DNA from: Vulcanisaeta souniana JCM 11219
Lineage (GTDB): Archaea > Thermoproteota > Thermoprotei > Thermoproteales > Thermocladiaceae
Length of the DNA: 64,000 bases
Assembly (NCBI RefSeq): GCF_026000775.1
Contig: NZ_AP026830.1
Location: forward strand, 248,001 to 312,000
Reading direction: 5' to 3'
Positions 45,003-54,989 of this stretch are shown piece by piece; positions within the stretch are counted from its first letter, which is position 1, and every line of letters starts with the position of its first letter. The position numbers were made by a program, and so were the translations under genes. Below the pieces are notes generated by a model. It made no database searches, was not told where the DNA came from, and saw nothing but the letters and a program-made list of their open reading frames with translations.

Positions 45003-46052
45003 TTATTGTATCACCTTAATTAGGTTCCTAAACCTCAGATAAAGTGCGTAATCTATGTACGACTTATTCTCGAGGTAATAACTAACTGTTCTAGCCCTGC
45101 TGGCCCTCTCGGGCAGTAGGTCTGTGGTAACTAGGCTGAAGGCATTGGAACCTGCGCCGCTGCCGAAGGATACCATGAGTATCCTGGAACCAGGTTTTGC
45201 ATTCTCCAGTATGTTGGCCAGTCCTATCAGTACTGCACCATTGTATGTATTGCCTATCCTGTCAACAACTATACCGAGCTTAACCTTCTCGAGGGGTATA
45301 CCGAGCATTTGGGCAGCCCTTATTGGAAACCTGGCGTTTGGTTGGTGAAACACCACGTAATCAAAATCACTTGGCTTGAACCCGGTTGCCTCCATAAGCG
45401 CCTTCGCGGCATTCACAATATGCCTAAAGTAGGCTGGTTCTCCTGTGAATGACTCACCATGCACCGCATAGGGTATGCCGTCCCTACGCCAGAAGTCCGG
45501 TGTATCGGAGTTATAAGCATATATGTATTCGATTTCGGCTACGACGTTCTCAGAACCAATTATGTAGGCAGCGGCGCCACCGGACACGGTATAGTCGAGG
45601 TGGTCCCCCGGCTCTCCGTGGCTATGATCAACGCCCACGGCAAGACCATACTTGATGAGTCCGCTCTTAACGAGTCCCGTAGCATTAACAACGGCGTCCG
45701 AACCTGCCTTACACGCGAACTCCATGTCCACGGCAAAGGACTGTTTCTTCATTCCTAGGGCATCAATTAATATTGATGCTATTGGCTTGACTGCGTAGGG
45801 CTTTGATTCTGTACCAACGAATACCGATCCCAATTCTCTAGGGTCAATGCCTGCTCTCCTCAGTGCATTCCTTGAAGCCTCCACGGCCATTGTTACTGCA
45901 TCCTCATCAGGCCCGCCAACACTCCTCTCCTCAACCCAATATAAGTCCTTGATCCTTAATGGATCATCGCCCCATACCCTAGCGATCTCCTTTGTGCTTA
46001 TTCTGAACCTTGGTATGTAGACGCCCCAGCCTACAATGCCTACCTTGCTCAC
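45003..46052 (-). CDS. Hydroxymethylglutaryl-CoA synthase
   Basis: Condenses acetyl-CoA with acetoacetyl-CoA to HMG-CoA, entry to the mevalonate pathway for archaeal isoprenoid lipids. N-terminal [15 protein letters not shown], nucleophilic Cys in [13 protein letters not shown] near residue 113, [20 protein letters not shown], and catalytic His in [11 protein letters not shown] are all present. 349 aa, standard for archaea. In many archaea it is followed by a thiolase and a DUF35 scaffold protein; here the next gene on the strand is the winged-helix regulator. Confidence 0.96.
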   Translation of the reverse strand: MSKVGIVGWGVYIPRFRISTKEIARVWGDDPLRIKDLYWVEERSVGGPDEDAVTMAVEASRNALRRAGIDPRELGSVFVGTESKPYAVKPIASILIDALGMKKQSFAVDMEFACKAGSDAVVNATGLVKSGLIKYGLAVGVDHSHGEPGDHLDYTVSGGAAAYIIGSENVVAEIEYIYAYNSDTPDFWRRDGIPYAVHGESFTGEPAYFRHIVNAAKALMEATGFKPSDFDYVVFHQPNARFPIRAAQMLGIPLEKVKLGIVVDRIGNTYNGAVLIGLANILENAKPGSRILMVSFGSGAGSNAFSLVTTDLLPERASRARTVSYYLENKSYIDYALYLRFRNLIKVIQ

Positions 46053-46460
46053 AGTACCTGTTGTTTTATTTCCTTAATAAAATTTAGGGTTCACAGTTAC
46101 CTTCTGAAGGTGCTAATTTTCTTAATGCAAGTTATTTTCTTTCTTGTTCTTTTATTTTTGACATTCTTAACCTAGGTTCTGAGCAATACACATTGGTAAT
46201 TATTGTCCTTAAAAATAATTAAAGGTGCTTATAATGAGCATTATTTAAAATTAATGATCTGCATCATTTTATTGGTCATTGCACGATGTTCAATGCAATA
46301 ATTAGTATTATGAAATATTTGTGGTTAGCACATTCGGTAATTAAATTAGGTAATAAGTGGAATTGAACTTATTAGTAAACGCATGATATTGACTCATTGA
46401 ATTAGCATGGTGAAGATAATTATATAAGCTGAGCCGAGGATTAAGCAGTGAGGATTAATC
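46053..46460. other. Intergenic region upstream of the CDC48 gene
   Basis: About 400 bp between divergent HMG-CoA synthase and CDC48/VAT. AT-rich; only frames shorter than 20 codons. Contains a TATA-like TATATAAG (46421-46428) upstream of VAT and a small inverted repeat ATGAT-CTGC-ATCAT near 46253-46266. No C/D-box pattern or tRNA seen. It is longer than most promoters here, so it may hold regulatory sites. Confidence 0.5.
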
Positions 46461-48710
46461 ATGGGTTCTAATAATAATGAGGTAAGTCTCAGGGTTGCGG
46501 AGGCTAGGACGAGGGATGTTGGTAGACTCATTGTTAGGATACCACAACGCTACATGAGGGCGCTTGGTATTGAGCCTGGGGAGTACGTTGAGATAGTTGG
46601 TAATAAGCGTAGCGCCTATGCCCAGGTATGGCCTGCCTACACTGATGATGAGGATAAGGACTACATAAGGATGGACGGTGTATTAAGGCAGAATGCCGGT
46701 GTTAGTATAGGTGATGTTGTTAAGGTAAAGAGGGCAAGCCTAAGGTCTGCGCAGAGAGTCACCATTGCACCGGTGGGTGAGTACATCAGGGTCGACCCAG
46801 ACTACCTAAAGAGGGCTTATCTGCTTGGTAAGCCCGTTTGGAAGGGCTCAATCATTGAGATACCGTATTACACGGGCTCCATTAGGTTCATGGTGACCAG
46901 CGTGACGCCAGGCCCAGCGGCATATGTCGGCATAGACACAGAGGTGCAGGTAAGAGAGGAACCTGTTAGGGAGATGGAATTAACAATGCCAAGGGTTACC
47001 TGGGAGGACATAGGTGACCTTGAGGAAGCCAAGAGAAAAATCAGGGAGTTAATTGAGTTACCGTTGAGGCATCCCGAAATATTCAAGCACCTTGGTATTG
47101 AGCCTCCTAAGGGTGTCTTGCTCATTGGTCCTCCGGGTACGGGTAAGACGCTTTTGGCGAAGGCCGTGGCTTCAGAGGCCAATGCCTACTTCGTATCAAT
47201 CAATGGCCCAGAAATCATGAGTAAGTATTATGGTGAGTCTGAGGCTAAGTTGAGGGAGATTTTTGAGGAGGCTAAGAAGAATGCTCCTGCCATAATCTTT
47301 ATTGATGAGATTGATGCCATTGCTCCGAAGAGGGAGGAGGTTACGGGCGAGGTGGAGAAGCGTGTCGTTGCTCAGCTTCTCACACTAATGGATGGTTTGC
47401 AGGAAAGAGGCCAAGTAATCGTAATAGGAGCAACCAATAGGCCGGAAGCCGTAGACCCAGCACTAAGAAGACCAGGAAGATTCGACAGAGAGATATACAT
47501 AAGCATGCCTGATAAGAATGCCAGGAAGGAGATATTGCAGGTACACACGAGGAGTGTGCCTTTGTGTACTGAGGAAGATGTTAAGGAGAAAATGTGCGAT
47601 CCTAATAGCGATATTGTGAGTATTGATGAGTTGGCGGAGATGACTCACGGTTACACTGGGGCTGACCTAGCGGCACTCGTTAAGGAGGCTGCGATGATAA
47701 GGCTTAGGGAGGCTATAGAGAAGAAGGAGATTGATCTTGAGCAGTCGGAAATACCGTCAGAGCAATTGGCAAGGATTAGGATTAGGAGGAGGGACTTCCT
47801 TGAGGCAATGAGGTACATACAACCAACAGTACTAAGGGAGGTCATTGTAGAGGTTCCCGAGATTCATTGGAATGATATTGGTGGTTATGACAATGTGAAG
47901 CAGGAGCTTAAGGAAATGGTTGAATGGCCGCTTAAGTACCCGAGGTACTTTGAGGAGCTCGGTGTTGATCCACCTAAGGGTATTTTGTTGTTTGGTCCTC
48001 CTGGTACTGGTAAGACTTTGTTGGCTAAGGCTGTGGCTACGGAGAGTAATGCGAATTTCATTGCGGTTAGGGGTCCGGAGATTTTGAGTAAGTGGTTTGG
48101 GGAGAGTGAGAGGGCCATTAGGGAAATATTCAAGAAAGCCAGAATGGCAGCACCATGCGTAATATTCTTCGACGAAATAGACGCAATAGCACCAGCAAGA
48201 GGTTTGAGAGTTGATAGTGGGGCCACTGATAGAATAGTCAATCAGTTATTGGCCGAGATGGATGGGATTGCACCCCTGAAGAATGTAGTCGTTATTGCAG
48301 CAACAAATAGGGCGGATATAATGGACCCGGCACTGCTTAGGCCCGGCAGGTTCGATAGAATTGTATATGTGCCACCGCCAGATGAGAATGCTAGGTTCGA
48401 AATACTTAAGGTACATGTCAGGGGTTTGAGGTTATCTGACGACATTAAGGACAGTGATTATAAGTATCTCAGGGATTTGGCGAGGAGGACTGAGGGCTAT
48501 ACAGGCGCCGATTTAGCGGCATTGGTTAGGGAGGCCGCAATGCTGGCACTTAGGGAAACAATCAGGAGTAATACTGATCAAGTGAAGCCTGTTGGGATTG
48601 AGCACTTCGAGGAGGCTCTGAAGGTTGTTCCACCGTCACTGGCTAAGCAGGATATCACTAGGTTTGAGGAGATGGCGAGGAATTTAAGGAGGGCATTAAG
48701 GGGTCTCTGA
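46461..48710 (+). CDS. AAA+ ATPase CDC48/VAT (p97 homologue)
   Basis: Hexameric unfoldase that extracts and unfolds substrates, often for the proteasome. N-domain (residues ~1-180; [17 protein letters not shown]) with double-psi barrel, then two AAA modules. D1: Walker [19 protein letters not shown], Walker [16 protein letters not shown]2: Walker [19 protein letters not shown], Walker [15 protein letters not shown], plus arginine-finger and RPGRFDR blocks in both. 749 aa, full length. PAC2 and thermosome genes elsewhere in the window complete a small protein-quality set, though unlinked. Confidence 0.97.
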   Translation: MGSNNNEVSLRVAEARTRDVGRLIVRIPQRYMRALGIEPGEYVEIVGNKRSAYAQVWPAYTDDEDKDYIRMDGVLRQNAGVSIGDVVKVKRASLRSAQRVTIAPVGEYIRVDPDYLKRAYLLGKPVWKGSIIEIPYYTGSIRFMVTSVTPGPAAYVGIDTEVQVREEPVREMELTMPRVTWEDIGDLEEAKRKIRELIELPLRHPEIFKHLGIEPPKGVLLIGPPGTGKTLLAKAVASEANAYFVSINGPEIMSKYYGESEAKLREIFEEAKKNAPAIIFIDEIDAIAPKREEVTGEVEKRVVAQLLTLMDGLQERGQVIVIGATNRPEAVDPALRRPGRFDREIYISMPDKNARKEILQVHTRSVPLCTEEDVKEKMCDPNSDIVSIDELAEMTHGYTGADLAALVKEAAMIRLREAIEKKEIDLEQSEIPSEQLARIRIRRRDFLEAMRYIQPTVLREVIVEVPEIHWNDIGGYDNVKQELKEMVEWPLKYPRYFEELGVDPPKGILLFGPPGTGKTLLAKAVATESNANFIAVRGPEILSKWFGESERAIREIFKKARMAAPCVIFFDEIDAIAPARGLRVDSGATDRIVNQLLAEMDGIAPLKNVVVIAATNRADIMDPALLRPGRFDRIVYVPPPDENARFEILKVHVRGLRLSDDIKDSDYKYLRDLARRTEGYTGADLAALVREAAMLALRETIRSNTDQVKPVGIEHFEEALKVVPPSLAKQDITRFEEMARNLRRALRGL

Positions 48711-49406
48711 CTTTTCATATGTTACTCTCTTCCTTACAAATTCATCTACTAAGTAAATGGGTCTTGCAGGTACGCCGGCAACAACCACGCCTGGTGGTAC
48801 GTCCTTAGTTACCACGGAGCCTGCCGCTACCACGGCATTTTCGCCGATTTCAATACCGGCTATTAGAGTTGAATTAGCCCCTATAACCGCGTTCCTTCTT
48901 ATCCTAACCCCATCGAGTCTCTTGCTTGGTGGGTATTTATCATTGGTTATAACCACATTGGGACCCAGGAATACGTTATCCTCTATTACGGTACCCCTTG
49001 GTATGTAGACCATGCTCTGTACACTAACGTTGCTTCCAATCACGGTTTCTCCATCTATAATAACGCCCGAACCAATCCTAGTACCACTACCAATCTTTGT
49101 TCTTTCTCTAATTAATGCATTATGGCCAGTCTCTACGTTATTACCGACTTCCACATCCTCATAGATAATAACATTACTCCTGATTATGCACTCCTTACCT
49201 ATCACGGCGCCATTACTATTTTCACTCATTAATTCATTGAGGTTCGTCCTATTCCTCATATTCATGAGCTTCGCCCTAATTGGGTGTCCTATGACTACGA
49301 AGGGTTCTATTATTGTGCCCTCATTAATTATTGAAGGCCCCAGCACCACTACCTCATTACTAATACTTCCACTAAGTACCTTGGCTTTTGGTGATATGTA
49401 TGCCAT
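48696..49406 (-). CDS. Hexapeptide-repeat (left-handed beta-helix) acyl/nucleotidyl-type transferase
   Basis: Trimeric LbetaH protein, probably an acetyltransferase acting on a sugar nucleotide. Many [IV]-G-x hexapeptides run through the sequence ([40 protein letters not shown]) and the acetyl-CoA end block is [20 protein letters not shown]. 236 aa from ATG 49406 ([10 protein letters not shown]); the frame extends to 49448 but a palindromic TATA at 49425-49434 argues for the inner start. It shares that promoter region with the coiled-coil gene. The 3' end overlaps VAT by 15 bases. Confidence 0.88.
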   Translation of the reverse strand: MAYISPKAKVLSGSISNEVVVLGPSIINEGTIIEPFVVIGHPIRAKLMNMRNRTNLNELMSENSNGAVIGKECIIRSNVIIYEDVEVGNNVETGHNALIRERTKIGSGTRIGSGVIIDGETVIGSNVSVQSMVYIPRGTVIEDNVFLGPNVVITNDKYPPSKRLDGVRIRRNAVIGANSTLIAGIEIGENAVVAAGSVVTKDVPPGVVVAGVPARPIYLVDEFVRKRVTYEKSETP

Positions 49407-49424
49407 TGGTATATTGTCATGAGA

Positions 49425-49434
49425 TAAATATTTA
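49425..49434. promoter_or_regulatory. Palindromic TATA box in a divergent promoter
   Basis: TAAATATTTA reads identically on both strands and is centred about 24 bases from the acyltransferase ATG (49406, minus) and about 30 bases from the coiled-coil ATG (49459, plus), the correct distance for leaderless transcripts both ways. The intergenic space is only 52 bp and has no other good box. Confidence 0.5.
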
Positions 49435-49458
49435 AGTAATTCCTGCACATTTATTGTA

Positions 49459-50037
49459 ATGAGTTATTATCCAACACCACCGCCCCCGCGTGAAGACCCA
49501 ATAACTAGGGTACTTAGGGAGCTTATTAACCTCAGTAATAAGGTTGATCAATTATCCAAGGACTTAGGTGATCTTAATGCTAAGGTTGATGGGCTTGAGA
49601 CCAGGGTTAATGAGATCGAGAAGTCATTGTCAAGCATTATTAAGGCCCAGGAATTAATTGCAGGGATAACGCCGCAGAGCATGACTGAATTAGCCAGTAT
49701 GCTATCTAATACCCTGAGGGAACTGACTAGGATTGAGGCTTCATTAATTGCGTATAGGGATTCCATATCTTCAATACAAGGTAAGATCGAGAATGCTGTG
49801 GATCTCCTTGCAAAGGCGTCTACGGACCTAAGGGAGTACAGGACATTGGATGTTAGTCAGGTTGTTGAGATTACTAATCAATTATCCAACGTTGCTACTA
49901 GGCTTGCGGAGCTTCAGAGGCTTATTGAGGAGCAGGGTATTAGGTTGATCTCTGAGTATAGAAAAAGTTCTGAGACTATTGAAGGTCTTAAGTCAGTTAT
50001 TTTGGATCTTTTGGATAAGGGCATTGGTAAGTCCTGA
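49459..50037 (+). CDS. Coiled-coil protein, unknown (192 aa)
   Basis: Not recognised. Starts with a proline-rich stretch (MSYYPTPPPPREDP) then is almost wholly alpha-helical with heptad patterns: LINLSNKVDQLSKDLGDLNA, KVDGLETRVNEIEKSLSSII, LATRLAEL-type repeats to the end. No membrane segment, no cysteine. Followed 73 bases later by a much longer coiled-coil protein with a similar logic, so the two may form one filament or scaffold. Soluble cytoplasmic location is inferred. Confidence 0.75.
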   Translation: MSYYPTPPPPREDPITRVLRELINLSNKVDQLSKDLGDLNAKVDGLETRVNEIEKSLSSIIKAQELIAGITPQSMTELASMLSNTLRELTRIEASLIAYRDSISSIQGKIENAVDLLAKASTDLREYRTLDVSQVVEITNQLSNVATRLAELQRLIEEQGIRLISEYRKSSETIEGLKSVILDLLDKGIGKS

Positions 50038-50110
50038 CTTCTTTTTCTTTCAATTTCATTTAGAATAATAAAAGCAAAATATATTAGTTCCCTCGCTTAA
50101 AATACGTAAC

Positions 50111-51571
50111 GTGTTTAGACAGCCTAAGGAGTACGCAGAGCTTTATCAGAGGATTAACGACATAAGCAACTTACTCCAGAATCTTCAGCAGAGTGTTCAA
50201 GCATTACTAACGAATGCCAGCCAGATCCAGAAGAGCATTCAAACTATTTCAACTGGAATTGAGAAAAGTGATAAGAGTATTCAAGACGCCATCAAGGTCA
50301 TTAACTCCTCGACAGTTGACATAGCCAATAGAGTCACCCAGATGAATGCAATAGTTAATCAATTTGGCGATACAAGCAAGAAATTAATGGACTCACTATT
50401 TGACGCTCTTGACAAAATAAATAGCTTGCTCAATAAGCTCCAGGGCCTGTCGGGTAGTATGCAGCAGAGTCTCACGAGTGCGACAACGACCCTTGAGACA
50501 ATAAATAATAACGTTAAGGAACTTAATGCCAAGATCGAGGGGGGTGTTGATAAGGCGTCAATGCTTGTCTCCGAGGTCTCTAAGCTAAGTAACCTACTGG
50601 CTGAGTTGAATAAGGTGTATAATGAGGTCTTGAGTAGGGAAAAGGACCTGGAAAGCAAGCTGCTTGATGTAAGTAGGAGGGAAAGCGATGTTACCGTTAA
50701 GGAGAAAAGTATAGAGGAACTTAGGCAGAGACTGGAAAGCGATAGGAAGGCACTCGAGGAGGAGAGGGCTAAGTTAGCTGAGATGAGTAATGTAATGGCG
50801 TCCTTAGTAGTGCTATCGAATCAATTGGCCTCAAGACTGAATGAGCTTGATAATAAGGAGAAGGCATTGAATGAAAGGGAGAAGGCACTTGTCGAGAAAG
50901 AGACTAAGCTTAGGGATTGGGAGATGGAGTTGAAAGCACGTGAACAGAGGCTTGAGATGGAGGCTGTCAGGATAGATGCCGAGAACGCAAGGCTTAGGGA
51001 GTTGGAGAAGAGGGAGCAGGAGATCAAGGAGAGACTTGAGCAGTTGGCCAGGAGGGAGGCTGAGCTTAAGGAGCTTGAGAAGAAATTGAATGAAAGGCAA
51101 GAGGCACTGAATAAACTTGAGACCGAGCTTAAGGACAAAGAAGGCAAGTTAAGTACCCTAGAGAATCTACTTAAGGAGAGGGAGGGTGCGCTAAAGAACC
51201 TTGATGAGGAAATTAATAAGAGGAGGAAGGAGATCATGGAGAAACTTGAACCGCTAATGACGAAACTACTTGAAGAGGAGAAGAGGCTCACGGATTGGGA
51301 GAAGAGGCTCCTTGATAAAGAGAGGGAGTTAATGAATTACCAGAGGGCGTTGATAATTAGGGAGAATACACTGGTCGAATTAAGGGAGAAACTCGATAGA
51401 GAGAGGGAGGAGTTAGAGAGCAAGATGAAGGAGGTAACAAGGATCGAGAGTGAGTGTCAGGACATACGTAGGAAGTATGAGCAATTGCTCAAGGAGAGGG
51501 AGGAGTTAATGAAGATAATTGAGAGTAAGGATAAGGAGCTAAATCAACTAAGGGCTTTAATAAAGAAATAA
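50111..51571 (+). CDS. Long coiled-coil protein, unknown (486 aa)
   Basis: Not recognised. GTG start. Residues 10-180 are Ser/Thr/Asn-containing helix (DISNLLQNLQQSVQALL, KINSLLNKLQGLSGSMQ); residues 180-486 are highly charged continuous coiled coil (LRELEKREQEIKERLEQLAR, KELEKKLNERQEALNKLETE). There is no ATPase head, hinge or membrane anchor, so it is not an SMC/Rad50 protein. The length could give a rod of some 60 nm. A structural or cytoskeletal role is a guess from architecture and from the neighbouring smaller coiled-coil gene. Confidence 0.8.
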   Translation: MFRQPKEYAELYQRINDISNLLQNLQQSVQALLTNASQIQKSIQTISTGIEKSDKSIQDAIKVINSSTVDIANRVTQMNAIVNQFGDTSKKLMDSLFDALDKINSLLNKLQGLSGSMQQSLTSATTTLETINNNVKELNAKIEGGVDKASMLVSEVSKLSNLLAELNKVYNEVLSREKDLESKLLDVSRRESDVTVKEKSIEELRQRLESDRKALEEERAKLAEMSNVMASLVVLSNQLASRLNELDNKEKALNEREKALVEKETKLRDWEMELKAREQRLEMEAVRIDAENARLRELEKREQEIKERLEQLARREAELKELEKKLNERQEALNKLETELKDKEGKLSTLENLLKEREGALKNLDEEINKRRKEIMEKLEPLMTKLLEEEKRLTDWEKRLLDKERELMNYQRALIIRENTLVELREKLDREREELESKMKEVTRIESECQDIRRKYEQLLKEREELMKIIESKDKELNQLRALIKK

Positions 51572-51580
51572 CCTTAGATA

Positions 51581-51904
51581 TTAAATAACAATAATAAGTA
51601 CGTATGCAAACACGAGGATAATATTAACAATATTTAGCCCCAATGCAAAGAATGCGATAATTCTCTTCAGTCTTCCAACAATCAGCTCCTTATCAGTGTA
51701 TGCAGTGTTAACGTCATACCAAGACTGCTTTATGGAGAGGAATGAAACAAAGAAGCTAATTAAGGCCAGTACAAGCACGGTCAGGTCAAGTGTGAAGTTG
51801 CCCTTACTGGGCAGGTACGTGCCTGCCAATGAAGACAATAGGAGGAAGTATAGGAACACTGCAAACGTTATTGCGACCACCAACAACCTAGACATAGCCA
51901 TCAC
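51581..51904 (-). CDS. Small three-helix membrane protein, unknown
   Basis: 107 aa with three transmembrane segments (about residues 5-28, 39-58 and 83-107) and a charged loop (KQSWYDVNTAYTDKELIVGR LKR region) between the second and third. Not recognised. The start overlaps the LysRS stop by four bases, so it is translationally coupled; a functional connection to LysRS is not implied. Confidence 0.65.
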   Translation of the reverse strand: MMAMSRLLVVAITFAVFLYFLLLSSLAGTYLPSKGNFTLDLTVLVLALISFFVSFLSIKQSWYDVNTAYTDKELIVGRLKRIIAFFALGLNIVNIILVFAYVLIIVI

Positions 51905-53556
51905 CCCAATGCCTCACTTAGCCTACTCAGCACAAAGTCCTTACCCAGCATTGCCAGGTACGGCGCGATCCTAGGGCCACTCGATCTACCAAAGAATACT
52001 AAGTACGTTGCCTCAAAAAATGCCCTCTCGGCACTCTTATCTTCCCTGGGTACTCTCTTCATGGCCTCCTTAATGTTTTCTTCACTCCATACATCAATCT
52101 TCTCAAGTTCCTGGCGTAATAGCCTCAATTTTTCTCTCTGTATGTTCGATAATGATTCCTTTACCGAGGCAGGTAATTCCTCAAGCACCTTAATCCTATA
52201 GGTCTCTGGTGCATACTTGCTTACCCAATTACGGGCCTTAATCAATCTATTCCTAATTCTCTCACGGGATAAATCATCCAAGTCCTTACTTAAGATCTTT
52301 GTTTCCCTCAGTCTCTTAATAACTCTCTCCATAAGTTCATCATTGGTGAGTAACTGTGGTAATGTCTGTATTAAAGCCACGGCATGTAGATACGGCAACT
52401 GAAACGGCATTTCCTTAGGGAGCGGTTTCCTCAGTTGTGCATATTCATATGATCTAGTGATTATTTCCAGGTAATCTCTCTCCTTGGGACTTGGTTCATC
52501 TACACCGTAATAAAGTCTCTCGGCCCTATCATAAATGTCGGTATATTGATAAACAGCGTCAAGGCTGAAGGTCAGTCTCTTAGTGGGTTCATGGAATATG
52601 TATATGTACCTAAGGACCTCAGGTTCAGCGATCTCAACCCACTCCCTTGGCGTGAAGCCTATAAAGTCACTACTGCCCATGTCGCCCACGTCCTTACCAT
52701 TAACCACATAGCCAACCCACTCATACCAAGTACCTAGTGGTGGATCAACACCGTAGACCACCTTGGCGATCTCCACCGCGGAATCCCTGGAACCACCTGG
52801 CATTGCGTGGTCTTTACCATAGGGCTCAAAGTCAACCTGCAATGTGTACCAAATACCCACCCATTCAATCCTCCATGGGAGTTTACCCTCAGTCAACTTT
52901 GTTCTACCTAAATGACCGCAGTACGTGCATTTATACTCAACTTCATAATTATCAAGATCAAGCTTAGTGACCTCCGCGGTACCAATCCTACCGCAATTCT
53001 CGCAGATAGGCTCGAAAGGAATCCAATCCCTTGAGTACGGGTTCCTACCCCTATACTTATTAATGACCTCAATCAACCTCTCCCTATTCCTCATAGTCAT
53101 CACTATGAACTCCCTCATCCTAGGATGCTCCCTGTACATCTCACCGGTTGTTATAACCTCAACATTCTTTGCGAAGTAATCAAGGTAATCACCAAAGTCC
53201 CTCCAATAATGCTCAACCCAGGACTTATGGCAACCCTTGGGATCAGGAACACGCTCAAGAGGCCACTCAATGTACTTCCTACCAACCTCGGGATTCAGGA
53301 ACTGCTCGAGCTGCTTATCCTTACCCTTCCAGGGATCCACCGTGTAAAGGGTCAAGACCTGCCTAACCCCTAGGCCCGCGTCCCTTAGTTTCTCGGCTAT
53401 GACGCTATTTAGTATTATCTCGCCCCTAAGCCTACCAATATGCTGAAGCCCCGAGACACTTAGGCCACCATTAAGTATACAATCATCCCTACCTTCATTG
53501 CGGCATCTCTCGAGGACTTGGTTCGCTATCCTATCGACCCAATGAGTATAGCTCAT
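51901..53556 (-). CDS. lysK: Lysyl-tRNA synthetase, class I
   Basis: Charges tRNA-Lys; the class I form is typical of archaea. HIGH motif as GGLSVSGLQHIGRLRGE near residue 35; zinc-binding cysteines in CENCGRIG and CTYCGHLG. The KMSKS position reads GDMGSSDFIGFTPREW, without the usual lysines. C-terminal helical anticodon domain from ~residue 370. ATG 53556 (MSYTHWVDRIANQVL) is the family start; the frame opens further up to 53607. 551 aa. Confidence 0.94.
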   Translation of the reverse strand: MSYTHWVDRIANQVLERCRNEGRDDCILNGGLSVSGLQHIGRLRGEIILNSVIAEKLRDAGLGVRQVLTLYTVDPWKGKDKQLEQFLNPEVGRKYIEWPLERVPDPKGCHKSWVEHYWRDFGDYLDYFAKNVEVITTGEMYREHPRMREFIVMTMRNRERLIEVINKYRGRNPYSRDWIPFEPICENCGRIGTAEVTKLDLDNYEVEYKCTYCGHLGRTKLTEGKLPWRIEWVGIWYTLQVDFEPYGKDHAMPGGSRDSAVEIAKVVYGVDPPLGTWYEWVGYVVNGKDVGDMGSSDFIGFTPREWVEIAEPEVLRYIYIFHEPTKRLTFSLDAVYQYTDIYDRAERLYYGVDEPSPKERDYLEIITRSYEYAQLRKPLPKEMPFQLPYLHAVALIQTLPQLLTNDELMERVIKRLRETKILSKDLDDLSRERIRNRLIKARNWVSKYAPETYRIKVLEELPASVKESLSNIQREKLRLLRQELEKIDVWSEENIKEAMKRVPREDKSAERAFFEATYLVFFGRSSGPRIAPYLAMLGKDFVLSRLSEALG

Positions 53557-53660
53557 TAATGATAAGGAATCAAGGACTAATTTATAAGTTATCCCAATTA
53601 AAATCATGCCGCTGGAGAACCATTAACTACAGTTAATTAAATCGAAGGAGAACGAAGCGA

Positions 53661-53945
53661 TTAACCTCCCTCTGCAGGTGGTAGGAACACAACCTCATCA
53701 TCATCATTGAGCTTTGTAGCCAAACCATTAAGCCACTCAATAGCCTTACCATTAACCAACACCACATACTCACCCTTCAGTTTGTCATCACCGTCAAGTA
53801 CAGCCTCGGTGAACTTGGGATTGAATGTATGCGAGATCAAATCGATAAGATCACGTATAGAAAGACCATTAGTAACTTCAAGTTCTAGCTTAAATGTGCC
53901 AATAAGTTCATAAAGATCGCCGAAAAACTTAACCCTAACCCTCAC
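53661..53945 (-). CDS. MoaD/ThiS-family sulfur-carrier protein
   Basis: 94-aa ubiquitin-fold protein ending in the conserved Gly-Gly (VVFLPPAEGG) that is adenylylated and thiocarboxylated to carry sulfur for molybdopterin or tRNA thiolation. Begins VRVKFFGDLYELIG; the start is a GTG at 53945 (the frame runs on to 54035, but that part does not resemble the family). A TATA-like TTTTTATGTAC lies about 27 bases upstream. The window also encodes a molybdoenzyme (18534-19439), but MoaD versus thiolation role is not decided. Confidence 0.85.
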   Translation of the reverse strand: MRVRVKFFGDLYELIGTFKLELEVTNGLSIRDLIDLISHTFNPKFTEAVLDGDDKLKGEYVVLVNGKAIEWLNGLATKLNDDDEVVFLPPAEGG

Positions 53946-54036
53946 AAACCGAGATAAAGACACAGTACATAAAAATCTAACCCAGTGGAGGAAGGCTAAA
54001 AACCCGCAAGGAGGCGTTGAAAAGGCAAGACCCAAC

Positions 54037-54726
54037 TCACTCGCTCTTGGTCTTAATAAACCTAAAATCCTTAATTGACAGTGGGGTTTTCTTCAGTATA
54101 TCCGCCAAATCCTGGGTGCTGAGGAAGGGAATACGATAACTCGCCAAAAGCTGGAGAAACGACCTTCACCATTACGTAGGTCAAGCCTTATCAACACGCC
54201 AGTACGACTCCTCCAAAAACCCTTTTGAGTTGACACGTCATATAGGTCCACGACACTCACATCAGAGTGGTAAACCGCATCCACACATCGCACTTGCACC
54301 GAGTTCAGCCGCCACTTCCCTCAATGATTTGCCTACCTCAGCATCCTCAACAGAGAACAACCTGCCATTATACGTACCATTCCTCAGACCAGCACTGCGA
54401 TCTGCAAAGAGCTTTATCCTTCCTAAATCATTCAGGAAACTGATATTGATAAGGCCAAAATCCGTTTGACCGAATGCACTATATGACCTGAGTCCCCAGA
54501 ATATAAGTCTATCATTGGTTATGATAAGCCTGCCTCCCGTCCCTATATAATTCAAGCTTAGCTTGCATTTTTGGGATCGATTTAGAACCCAGGGAAGGCT
54601 ATAGAGCACCTGCCTCTCCAATTGATCATTCCTCCCAAAATCATAATGAGAAACCTTGCATTTCTTTTCTCCCTCCCTATTCACGTAACCACATCTCGGG
54701 CAAGTCATTCCACCAACAATTGACAT
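54037..54726 (-). pseudogene. Zinc-ribbon plus PH-like domain gene with two frameshifts
   Basis: Begins MSIVGGMTCPRCGYVNREGE, a zinc ribbon, then a beta-rich stretch with GGRLIITNDRLIFWGL, typical of PH/GRAM-like domains. Near 54295 the frame must shift: SLREVAAELG continues as VQVRCVDAVYHSDVSVVDLY in the next frame; near 54165 it shifts again to LQLLASYRIPFLSTQDLADI, ending KDFRFIKTKSE at 54037. All three parts are protein-like and contiguous in order, so one ~230-residue ancestral gene is likely. Function unknown. Confidence 0.6.
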
Positions 54727-54989
54727 TAACCACTAATGCCCTAATACTTTAAAAAACTTTATATTTTCAATAATTCCATAAATTCTTGGTCATAATTGAA
54801 TTATTATTTTTACTAAGTATAAATGGTACGGTCATGCAATGGCAGAAATTATCTATGGATTGTTCTCTGCTTATTAAATGCGCAATACACTATGTAATTA
54901 ATTTTCTTGGCTAAATACAAGGATTATTTTGCACGTGAATAATAACGATACCGGAAGTGTTTATATAGGGGTTTTTTCTTATTGCTTGT
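54727..54989. other. Intergenic region, no gene found
   Basis: 263 bp, AT-rich, between divergent genes. No open frame of note, no tRNA or C/D-box pattern. A TATA-like TTTATATAGGG lies about 25 bases before the ATG at 54990. Confidence 0.5.

Noticed and set aside
50359-51291. Ser/Leu-rich antisense frames opposite the long coiled-coil gene
   Set aside because: Antisense of Glu/Lys/Leu repeat codons gives Ser/Leu/Phe-rich open frames by composition alone.
50111-51571. SMC/Rad50-type protein
   Set aside because: No Walker A/B head or hinge domain; the chain is coiled coil from end to end.
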